Made by a program: the position numbers and the translations under genes. A stretch of 64,000 bases of DNA from Pelecanus crispus (taxonomy: Eukaryota; Chordata; Aves; Pelecaniformes; Pelecanidae), in contig NC_134652.1 in NCBI RefSeq assembly GCF_030463565.1, positions 14,423,397 to 14,487,396 of the forward strand. Reading direction: 5' to 3'. Numbering within the stretch: the stretch's first letter is position 1; each line of letters begins with the position of its first letter. The notes beneath the pieces are model-generated. The model did no database searches. It was not told the DNA's origin and saw only the letters and a list, made by a program, of their open reading frames with translations. Of the stretch, positions 50,901 to 62,900 are shown one piece after another.

Positions 50901-53900
50901 AGAAGCTACAGGTAAATCTAGGGAGCAATGCTATCATCCAGGGAGCAGTGGGAGAAGGGAAGCCCTTAACTATGCCCAGGGACACTACCAGCTCAGTCTA
51001 CAGTCCACTGTGAATTCTTCCACTTGCTGTCAGGGACCTGCTTATAAATTCTGAAAGCCAGGGTCTTGAGTAGGGAGTTCCTTCTATAAACCCACAAGCA
51101 AAACTCAACTGGGGTACCTGGGAAAAATAGAACAAACAATATTTGCACTAACCATTTTAAATTGTTCATGTACCTCATATCAGGACTTCCAGGCAACCCA
51201 GGCCGACCAGGGGCTAAAGGTGAGTTTTGTTTCTTCCCCAATACTCGTTTTCTCTCTAAGCATTTCATTTTAGGGAGGATTACCTGCTCTGCTGACCAGT
51301 CCCTGAATCAACAGTGGCATCTAGTGGCTTTAGGAAGGGAGGGTTTGAGAAACAGACAGTAGCCAAAGCCTCCTTGGGCATAGATGAAAAGCAGGGCATC
51401 TGCTGAGGCAATCAGCATGACAGTTCTCCACTGGGAAAACCTTAGCAAACCTGGTTCTTCCCTGAGCATATGAATAGGATGCCTGGTGACTGCAGTGGAA
51501 GCTGTGCTCCTGCCTTGGATAAATCAGGGCCTATTGCCTATTCTGGCAGATGTAGTGCTTGGAAAGCTGATCAGAGGATATCTCTGGATTAGCTGAGCTC
51601 TGTTGCTTCCCCCATGACCTTCTAGTGGTATGACTTCTCAGACAAGAGAGAGAGATCAAGGGCAAAGAAAACAGAAATCACATGTTTAATAAGACAATAT
51701 CATTGAGCTAGTGACAAATCTTTCCCAGAAAAGCAGCTTATATTTTGTCTCTTCCTTTTCACAGGAGAACCTGGAGCTCCAGGAAAAGTCATAAGTGCTG
51801 GTATGTAGTGCTGTGAGAGTTCAAACACTTCTGCTTTTGGAGGATTTTCTTTTTTTTTTTGTTATACCTCTTAAATTCATCTCGACTGTGTGTCACACCT
51901 ATACTGGGACTCCCTGTGTTGGGAGAATACATATGCTGCAGATGTGTAATTCCTTAGCAATTGATTTGTTACATGATCACTGAATATGTGTGTATAGATG
52001 TGTACGTGTGCAAGCGTATGTGTTTGTGTTTCAGAGGGTTCGTCAACTATTGCTCTGCCAGGCCCACCAGGTCCCCCAGGCCCAGCTGGCCCCACTGGAC
52101 CCCCAGGTGTTCCAGGTGAGGAAGCTGCTCCTCTGCTGTGGTTTTTGCAGGCAGTTTGCATTGCTGTGCATCCAGTTCTTAATTTAATGTGTGATGTTTA
52201 TTGTCTCTGCCAGGCTGCCCTGTCTGGGAGGCAAGATTGCTCAGGCAGTCTAGGTACTCGTGGTCCTCACCCTTCCCTGCAGAAAGACCAAGATCTCAGT
52301 CTGAGTTAGGGAGGCAGGAGCCTCAAGGGAGAAATGGGATATGATCACAGTGGGGCAGGACAGAAGAGAGGGCTGAGAAGATGAAGAAACTGGGAAGACT
52401 GTTGTTGTCCTTTGATCTGATGAGTATAAAGTAGTGATAAGTTGTGTCTAATCCCTGTCCTGGCACTGTTACTGAAATCAGGAAGTGCTTGTTTTCCAGT
52501 CTTAGCTTTGAACTCAAGACAGCAGAAATCCCACATGAGCATCTACAAATCTTTCACACAAACATACACACAGACTCTGGCTATGCATGAGTGTGGTCCT
52601 CAGGCTCCTCTGTCCCAGGTCAGACACTGCCCTGCAGCATGCTGGTGTCAGGCAGCAGAGTTCCTGAGCGCTGGTTCTCATGGCACTTCTGTGTCTCTCC
52701 CAGCTGTATAGCTGGAGCTAATTTTGGAGCTGGTTTGGTAGGGCTAGCCTCGATTTGCAGCAGGGAATGCAAGAGGAGGGTTAGGCCTATTGCATTTCTA
52801 TTGTGGTCAGTCACATTCTAGTTATTTCCCCAGTCTAAAAGGCACCAAGCACTTTAATTGCTGCATGATGGAAAATAAGCCTCTTTTCCAGAGCTTCAAG
52901 TAGTACATGGGACATTGATGAATTCATACCTCATAGCAATTCCATTTACTTGTGTAAGCAAATACATTATTTGATAGTCTCAGTTCTTATAAAAGACCAA
53001 TTGGTTCTTTACTGCTACTGTAAAATACAGCCAGGAAAATCTAATGCAATCTGGTTTTTTTTTTCCTTTGAAACCAGGTCCGGTTGGACCAGCTGGTCTC
53101 CCTGGACAGCAAGGTACCATTCTCATCAGCTTTGATTCTGCTTCTTAAGAGAACTGTATTCATTAGTTTTTCCTTTGTTTCTAATTCTCTCAGCCCTTGG
53201 CACAATCTCTCCCCCTTTTGTTTGCAGATTTCTTCCTTTCAGTTAATTTTGCTGCATTATTTGGCTTAATTAATCTTGTAAAGAATGTCTATTCTTTTTT
53301 TCTTTCCCAGGGGAAGAAGGGGGGTGGTAAGAGGCAGTACGATGTGGATGCTGCAAATGTCTTTTTTTCTTATGTTATTTTTTCTGAAGGCTGGTATTTC
53401 TAAGGCACTTCTCAAGTGCAGTTGCCTTTCTGTGGTAGGGGATATAGCCCAGCTGGATATCTCCTGCCATTTTGAAAGGTGGGAGAACAAACTGGAGCCA
53501 ATTGGGAATAATGTCACTGTGAAACCACTGCCAATTGGATAGACATCTGTTCGGAAGGGCCTGAACAGAGCTGACTCCTAAGAACCTTTCTTATACGGTT
53601 TTCTATGATCCTGTTAGGGCAAATTGTGTAGTAATTTCCACATTTGAATACAGTGTCCCTCAGAGCCAGGGACTGAGTTCATGCTCCCAGTTCACATAAG
53701 CAAAGTCTGAACCTATTGCTGAGGAGGTGAAGAGTGGGTACAAAATGTCACTCTCTCTTAGTTAAATAATTCACTTTCTCTCTTTTTCCCTGAAAAAGGT
53801 CCACGGGGCGAGAAGGGTTCCGCAGGTGAAGCTGTGATAGAAACTATCAAAACAGAAGTCTCATCATTAGCATCTCAAAGTAAGTGGGCCTGCCTTTCTG

Positions 53901-56900
53901 ATCCTTTGCTTGGAGAGGTGCCAGAGGCCTCAAGGCCTGCTCACAGCTAACCAGAGATGCTTCTACCTCTTTCCCCTCAATGTGACAGGGCAGGCGTGTG
54001 TGTGCACGTTTGGTGGTGGGACAGCAATACCAGCTACTTCTTCGGCCCTCCTTCTCATCTGTCCATCCCAAAGTGCTTTCAAAAGGAGGTAGATGGCACC
54101 AGGCCCATGTCACAGAAAGGAAAACTAAGGAATGGTGATTGGTGAACAGTCCCCAACAGCAGAAATGGTCACAGAGCTGTGAGGTTTCAGCCTGGCCTTT
54201 TAGCCACTGTGTTCACACAGGGCAGTTCCCTATGTAATATGAACAGAGAGCCATCCGTAAGAGGAGAACCAGTTTGAAAAGGCACATTAGTCTAAGCAAG
54301 AGGAATGAAAATCTCTCTGTGAATTAGAGGACAAATTCACAGGGGATCAAATGCTATTTTAAGATGAAAATAAGTGGAGCAGAACAGAATGGTTTAGCAG
54401 CATCCTGAGAAAAGTGTTTGCTTGCTCTGTGCAATACTAGATGTGTGGTGCGCTTACAGTCAGTATTCCTAGAATCTGAGACCTCTGCAAGTGTGCAGGA
54501 GAGGCAAGGCAGAGGAGGGCATAAAATCATAAATGGTCCTTGCCTGATCACAATCTGAATGGGGTCATGCAGATCCAGACCATGCTTCAGTACTGTCCAA
54601 TCCCCCATTCAGGAGTCTTGGATCTCAGCATCACTGAACTTTGCATTTGTGCCCCAGCTTGGAGGTGAGGATACATCTCCAATCAAGATAACGCAGTGCA
54701 GCTACTTGTTAAATAATGGCTGCGTAATGTTCTCCCAAAACTTGCCCCTTGTTGAAACAAGCTCTCCTCTCCTTGAAAGTTCTTTCCCTCCTTCTCTAGC
54801 CTTTGAGTCCTTTGCTCTTTCCCTCAGCAACCGTTACTCTCCAGAGAGATCTCCTCCCTGTTTCCACTATGCTGCCAGCCTGCTCAGCACTGTGTTTTGC
54901 TTCATGTCCTAACCTGCATGCTGGCAACCAAACACATCTCTCTTCTCCCCTCTCTGCCTCAACTTTGGCTTAGGTCACCCAGGTCCTGCCTTAATCCACC
55001 TTTGACTGTAAGAGCTTCTAACAGCAACGTAACGACAGTGTTTCCATAGCAACAGTAGCTCCATAGCAACAACTTTCTCTTTTTTTGTGTGTGTTTCATT
55101 TGCACAGTGCTGGCAGATTTACAAGGGCGAGCAGGACCACCAGGTCCCCCTGGACCACCAGGTACGTAATATAGCAGAGCTCAGTACGTAAGCAGGGGGA
55201 CGCTAGCACACATGGCATGTTTCTGGGATGTGCATTTTGCTGAGTAAATATTCATTATAGAATACCCCTGTTTCTTTCTTCATCAGGTGAATCTGTGCAG
55301 GGACCCCCTGGACCTCGTGGCCCCCCAGGTAAGGGCTTATTTCTCTGAAACAAACCTCGGAAGTGGGAGGTTTTTCCAGTGCCTCTGTCCCGTGCCTTGC
55401 GGTATCCCAGATGCAATCTTGGACCTGGTGGAAGTTAGTAGGGCTGACTTTACTGGAAGCAGAATTTCACATAGTGGGTTCCTACTAACACAGTTTCACT
55501 GCAATATACTTTCACAGCAGCAAGGCGCTGGCCAAGAAAGGAGATTTGCTTTGGCATAGGTTTGCTAGCCAGACTAGTAATTCATAAAAGCCATACTTTT
55601 TGGGAAGACACTCAATGTTCTCAAGTCCCCAAAGGAAGTAACTGCAATCAATTCCGTCTTTAATTCTTACTTGTCCAGCCTTAACTTCCAGCTGGGGACA
55701 GATGGAGTGGTTCTTATCATGGGGAACATACCCCTACTCCACTTCGTGTAGCACAGATTTGCCTTTCACAGCCAGAAGAGGAGAGGTGCAGGAGGACATG
55801 AGACAGAAGTGTAACCCCATTCCTTGCTCTCTGCTCAGAAGCAAAGGGGAGCAGGTCAGGTGTGTGATGAAATGAACCTTCCCTCTCAATGTAGTGAAGA
55901 CCAGCTGGGATAGGCACTCTGTACCACAGAGAAAGGAGTTTCTCTGTCCTGCATCTGCTGTGGTGGCAAATGATAATGGAAAATAACTAACATGGATAGA
56001 TGTGTGTGGAGAAAACAGTGATACTAGCCTACACTGGGACATATTTGAGCTATGGCCATGGCTGGAGAGGTAGCAGCTCTGACATGCGTTTCCTTACATT
56101 GCTGAGGCTCATCCTTCCTGTTTGTGTTCCTTTTGTCTAGGAGAAGGATTGCCAGGACCTCCAGGCCCACCAGGGAGACCAGGATCTTCCATGTCCACCT
56201 CAGGTTGGTTGTTCCCACTCATTCCCTCGCCTGTGTCCTGGGAATGTCCTGACTGTTGAGGTTCCAGAGAGCAGCACATCCTTGGCTAGAACCAGGTGGA
56301 GTGAGGGAAAATGTGTGTCATGTTCTGTTAGATCCCATGAAGAAACCTTTTTGTTTTAATTACAGAAACATTCATCACAGGCCCACCAGGTCCACCAGGC
56401 CCACCAGGCCCGAAGGGAGACCAAGGTGGGTATATCCTGCTGCCTCACCAGGCTACTAGATGGATCTCAGCACCTCAGACTGAAAAGAAGGAGGGAAGGG
56501 CTTGGAAGCAGAAAGTGTCCTGCCTTTCTGTGGCTGTAAGAAAGCTAGCACAGTGGTCCCTAAATAGGACTTCTGTCTGCTGCCATAAAACAAGTCAGTC
56601 TTTGTCAGAGAAATTTATCAGGCTCCAATACTGGTGTCAAAGCAATCGCTGTATTCAGATCCCAACTTTGCAAGCCCATTAGATTCAGGAGCATTCAGAG
56701 CTTCAGATTTGCAATTAAAGGGGAACAATCTTTTTGCAAAATGGCTATGTCGGTGCAAGGAGGTGGCCCTGTGAAATGTAAGCTCAGCTCTCAGCTGGCA
56801 GGAAAAGATGGTACCTAGTCCCTTTACCCATTTCTGCCCTGCAAATTGAAGGCCATGATAATATTCTGCAGTGTGGGCTGGGGTGTTGCAGATCAGAACA

Positions 56901-59900
56901 AAGCAAATGCTAACGCTGTTTCTCTGCTCCCCTGTTCACAGGTGAACGAGGTCTACGAGGATTCACGGGTAAGGAGGCTTCCAGGAGATATCAGTGGGGT
57001 GCAGTGTAGCTTGTCTGTGTATATGACTGCTCCTCCATTTCTGTGTTCCATGCAGGAGAACCTGGTGAGCCTGGCCTTTCAGCATTCTCCTCCCACGGTC
57101 AGTCTGTGCCCCCTTTCCTCCTTTGAATTCATTGTCCCCAGGCTGAAACCAGGGGGCAAAATCCTGCTCTATTGATTCTAGCTTAGTTTTAGTGGAGCCA
57201 GGATTTTGTCCACACACTTTATTCCTATGAATCTCTGACTCTCCTTCTGCAATTGGCAGGTGACAGAGTCACCATACAGGGACCTCCAGGAGTTCCAGGT
57301 CCACCAGGCCCACCTGGACCCAAAGGTGAAGTTAAAAATCTTCTTTCTTTCTTTGCTGGTGGCCTCACACAGCCAAGAGTGGTTGAAACTAAAGGGTGGA
57401 GCAACCTGGTCCTTTGAGAACTACTGCTGTACCCACCCCTGCCTTTTCAGGCAGAGCAGGACCACGGCAATAGAATTGCTCTGAGCACAAGGCACCTGGG
57501 CAGATCACAGAAGGCTCAGGAAATCTGCTGTGGCCTCTTCCTTCTGCTCTTCCCCAACAAGCTGCTAATTCAAGATAGTCATTACAAGGGCTGGGTAGTT
57601 GCTTCTCTGACAACCTGTAGCTCAACTATTTTACACGACCAAGTATGCAACATGCACTGACATCCCTTACAATTGTCTGTCTTCCTCACTCTGGTTTCCA
57701 GGTGATGCAGGTGTCCCAGGCGCTCCTGGCATCCCAGGAGCATCTCGAGGTAAGAGGCCAGACCATCATTGCTCTGATATTGTCAAGAAATGCTGTCATC
57801 CTGGTGGAGACTTTGAAAAAGCTCCTTTGGGTTTTACAAGTGTGTGTGCCAACCTAAAGCTGATGGGATTTATGTTCAAAACCTCTTTTTTCACAGCCTG
57901 CCTTAGATCAGACAATTTAAAAATGGCAAGTTTTCTGTTTCCAGCTTACTGGGAATCCTTTGAGCCAGAGTTTGTCTGGCTCATGAAAGAAAGGGATTCC
58001 AGGTTGGCTAACCATGTTCCACAAGGGATTAGGGAAGCTGCATTGAACCCTCTTGTGGAAACACTTCTGATCAGAACAAACCTGCCCTTTGTTCAGTTTT
58101 ACTTACTCTCAGGTGGATTCATGTGAATTAAGTTGCTTTCATTCTGAATAAGAGCATCTCTGTATCATATGCAGCATATTAATGCAGTTTCACAAAAAGC
58201 ACATATAGATTAACTTAAAGTGTCCCTCCGTGTGTACAAGCCCTCTGCTTCTCCACATTGTGTCCTAGGAATGCTACCTCAGGGTGCCAGGAAGACAGAC
58301 ACCTTAAAGAGCATGAGGTGTCACTTGACACCATGGTGACAGGAGTCACACAGGGCCCACCTGTATCTTGCAATGGAGACCAGTGAGGAGGTTCTTGAGC
58401 TGGTGCTGCCCAGGCTGGCTGGGATTGGGAGCAGCCGGGCAGTGAGGTTAGCCTAATGAGCTTGAGTGCTTTATGGATCTCTATCTATATTTCTGCACAG
58501 CATTGCACTCTGGTGCACATACTGACCAGGTCTGTCAGTACAAAGCCAGGGAGGTCTCTGGACTCAGCCCTGCAGAGCTGTGTAGGCTGAATTATAAGAT
58601 GCCAAATTAATTGAAGACATTATACTGCCCAATTGCCCATGCTCAGACTGTGTTTAGAGATAAAAGGGGAGCCCTTCTATAGTCCGTTCCCAAAGCTCTT
58701 TCCAGACATGTGGGAAGGGCTCAATGCACACACACTTTAGCATCGCTTGGTCTAATGCAATCAGGCCAAAAACATTCCTTCTCCTTACAACACTTTCTGT
58801 AGGTGGATCCAGACAAATTCAGGGACCCCCAGGACCTCCTGGGCCACCTGGCCCTCCTGGCCCAGGTGGAAGTTCATCTCAAGAGATTCAGCAGTATGTC
58901 ACTGACTACCTGAAAAGTGAGTATAATGAGATTTTGCTATGGGTCAGCAGATGCATGCCTATCTCTCTTTTGCTCCCTTTAGAAGCAGCAACCCTACGGC
59001 TCTGGCCTCGTTTTTCTTGAATACTATGAAATGCTGTTGTCCATTGTGGCCTCTGCAGAACTTTCCTTCTATCAGCCTGCTTTTTGACAGGGGAAGAGTG
59101 TCCAGTAATTGTGCATATAGCCATTGTCTTCCCTCTAATGATGTGGGCGTATCTTGGGCTTCCTACCTAGGTGACAATGTAAGGCATTATTTGACTGGTG
59201 CCCAAGGTCCACCAGGCCCTCCAGGCCCACCTGGAGTCATCACTACTGCGGATGGGACGAGCTTGGACTATGCGGAGCTGGCTACCCGTGTTATGAGCTA
59301 TATGACAGGTAAGCACTATGTTGGTAAGCTCTGTACTGAGTCACACTCTTGGCTGAGCTTGTGCAACACCTAGGAGGTGAGAACCAGAGGAGAAATTACA
59401 GTCTTTATATAGCAGCACCCCAACCCAGTTATTCATCTTCTGCAGTCTTGGCACAGGACTCCACACAGCTGAGGTGGCCTCTGAGCTCTGTCCCATTTTG
59501 ATGGTTAGATTAACTAACAGTTGCTGCTGTTCAAAAAGTCTCACATTAAGCATAGCTGTTAGACCCTGTAACATCCCCAAGACCCAGACAGAGGTGGCTG
59601 TATTTGGTGTATGTGGTTTCAGGTATTCTGGGGCTGTCTTGTATACTTGGGGCCCTCCTGAAGTAGATGAGATTCCCAGAGCTTTTGGAAGCAGCCTGGA
59701 ATCTCAATCAGAAAAGCACACACCACACTGCTGTAGAGACAAGGAGGCTGTGCGAGACAGCAACTGATTCATGGCTAGGGCCATGGGAAGCCCATTCCAC
59801 CAGTTAAACTGGATTAATTCAGCTTTCCTTTGTCCCTGCTTGACCCCTCTTCACCTTCTGTCTCCTCTTAACCCTGCCTGACATAAAACCTTTTCATTCC

Positions 59901-62900
59901 CACAGGGTCTTCAGATGCCTATCAGTCATTTGTCAGTTCGGTATCAACTACATCCACTTTGTACCAAGAACTTCTGGGCATGCTGCAGAGTAAGTGACCC
60001 TGAAGGGAAACATGGGGGATGGAGGCAAAGCATCCCAGCAGCCTGGTGATCTGCCCTTCCCTTCCAGTCTTCTGCCTCCAACCAGAGTTGCCAGCAGCTG
60101 CTTTGGAGGGCAAAGGCCTGCCATAGGTGCTGCTTAGTGACCTGCAATGTCTCCTTCCAAGTCCTTAGGAGACAGATTTATGTGTCTTGTACTGGAGAGT
60201 TTGCATGCTTTCCAGAAGCTATACTTTCTTACCTGTTTGCTTTTCATACCCACTGGTGTAACTCTGCAGTTTCCCACTCTCTTGCCTCCCTTTCCCTCCT
60301 TGGCTTTCTAGGTGGCATCTGCCTATGTGCCCCCCTTTTCAGGAATTTCCCACAATTTCCCCCAATCTCCCGCTAAACCTTGGGCTTCTACTTTCCAGCT
60401 CCTCTACTCTCTTAGGGTTCCCCATTCCTTCTTGCCCACTCCAAAGCCTTGCTATGTCTTTGTTCTTAAGGTGAAGAGGATACCCAGCTCTGTATTCTTT
60501 TTGACACACTCTGTTACTGTGGGCTGATAGGTAAATCATCACGGTGTCATTTTGCTGTGCCTGAAGGTATTGATGATGCTGGCCAACACTGCGTTGCTCC
60601 TGTGTGATCCAGTGGGGAGTCAATCAGATTCCATGTTCCAAACAGACAAATAGCTGCTGAAGTGCCACAGAGCTCAGCATGGTCTTTTCCCTTTACCCAG
60701 GATGTTGTCCAGGGTGTCCTGAAGAAACAGAGCACAAGGAGTTCATTTTGGCAATCCAAATTCTCATCCTCCTCAAACCCTGGGTCGTAGGACGTTCCCA
60801 GCCCTGTCACAAATGTTTGTGACACCATACACAGGGCAGATCACACTCACAATAGGAGGCAAGGGAGGAAAGTAGCTTTGCATCCATAGGTTTTGATGGT
60901 CTCCATAGTGGTGGGGGCTCAGCTCACAGGCTGGGAACCCCTCACACCTGGCATCTTTGCAGCAGCTGGACAGCCTTAAAAGATGCATTCTTCATTTCCA
61001 GGAGAAGAAATTCGTCAGTATCTAATTGGACCTCGGGGCCCACCAGGACCTCCCGGACCAGGGGGAGATGGTGTGTCTCTGTCACTGGATTATGATGAGC
61101 TGACCAGACGGTTTATCAGCTACTTGACAAGTAATGGTCTTTATTAGTGTGCATTTCCCTCTGTTCCTTTGGGAGCTGAGCAGAAAGCTCATGCTGTCAG
61201 CGAAAACTCTTCCAGTGTCAACTGTGTGAATCCCGATCACAGGGATTGTGAGAGACTTGGAAGAGAACAAAGATACCCTGTAGCTAAGATGCTATCCACA
61301 GACTCTAGTAATGAGTTCTTGCTTTGCTAAAAACTGAGCTTAGAAACATCATTTCATCTTAGCCATCTTAGAAGTCCCATCAACACCTTCAAGTGCCTTT
61401 ATAACCCTTTTCTCACTGGCTCTGTGGCCAGGATATATCTCTCTGTGGAAGAGCTGGTCTATGCCCACTTTGTGTCAAGGCAGCCCAGGCAACAGTCTCT
61501 TAGAAGTTTAGAGTTAGCTGAAACAAATTTTACCTCTCTGCTTCATTTTCCCATCTGTAAAGGGGTGATATGGCATGTAAGAACTGTCAGACAGAGAGGA
61601 CTCTGGAGCATCCCCAACAGCAGTTCTAAAAAAATGCCTAATCCTGGTAGCTGCACTATCTGCTTAAAAGCAAGGCCTGGTCCATGCTTACTCTGTCTGA
61701 ACTGCCCTTGGAGACCAGATCTCACTAATGGGCTGCTCCAAAGATGGTGGGAATTTCCTCTTTGGCTCTGGAAGCAGGAAACAGCTGTTTAACAGCAGCA
61801 CCCCAACAGCTCAAGCAGGACAGCTGTATTTTATGAGCAAGGACATTTCATTGAAGCAAATCACAAAGGTGCCAAGTTTTTCACCAGAGCCACTTACAGA
61901 TAAGCAGACACAGGGAGAGCAGCACATCAGCCAGTGGGTCACAGCTAAGCTACACATCCTGGGGTGCCCCCCTGCCCCCATGTCAGGGGTTCATGAGATG
62001 TGCAGAGCTTTTGCCAAGAATAGAGGCCTGATGCCTGCCTGTCTGCCCGTGCCCTTGTATTGGGATTAGTGGGGTTTTAACTCCAGTCCAGAACAAGGCT
62101 TGAGCCCTGCTTCCCAGCACAATCTGCTGATGGGAGCGCTCCACTCTGCAGGAGTCCCTCCTGCATTGCCTCTGAACAAGCCCTGCAGTCTGTCTGCTCA
62201 CACTGTAACAGCCTGTTTTGATGATGTGCTACTCTTGGATCTGTTTGATTTTGCAGGTTCTGGGATGAGCATTGGGCTCCCTGGACCACCTGGACCTCCA
62301 GGGACACCTGGTATATCTTACAGTGACCTGACAGCATACCTGCGAAGTAAGCCAACTTCCTTACTCCCCTGCCATAGGTCCCTGCACACCCCCAGGATCT
62401 TTTTTTACAGGCTTAGTCACAGAATTTCCCCTTTTGCCCATCACCACAAATAACCCTCTATGAGCCTCTGATGTTCCCTCTGCCTTAGTTAGCAGTACTG
62501 CAGGCCTCCTGGGCTCTGCCAGGACCTGCACAGACTGCAAGGGGCTGCAGACAGATCACCGCGCTCCTGTGGAGCGCAGCAGCAGCGAGGTCCTGTCTTG
62601 GGGATGGGGATGGAGGAGCCCTTTGTCTTCTCCAAACTCTGCAGCATAAAGGAATTTCTTATGCCACTTTTAAAAACCATGTTTAAAAACCAGGGACTTC
62701 TACCCTCTTTGGGATCTCCTGACTTCCCAATGTGACATCTACATGCAGGGAAGTGAGGTGCAACAGGAAGGCTGCACGAGAAGGTGCTGGGGAGAAAAAA
62801 GCGCCTTATACTTGGCTGTAGTTGGCATTACCTGTATTGGCAGGGAAGGTTCATCAGGGTTGCGGTGGTCTGGGTGACTCCTTTTCCTCCCTTGTGTCTT

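Noticed and set aside
53311..53326. 16-base segment between tttctttcccag and gtaaga that reads like a small collagen exon
   Set aside because: Its length is 13 or 16 bases with either donor, which would break the frame, whereas all other exons are multiples of three. It is probably a decayed or chance exon.
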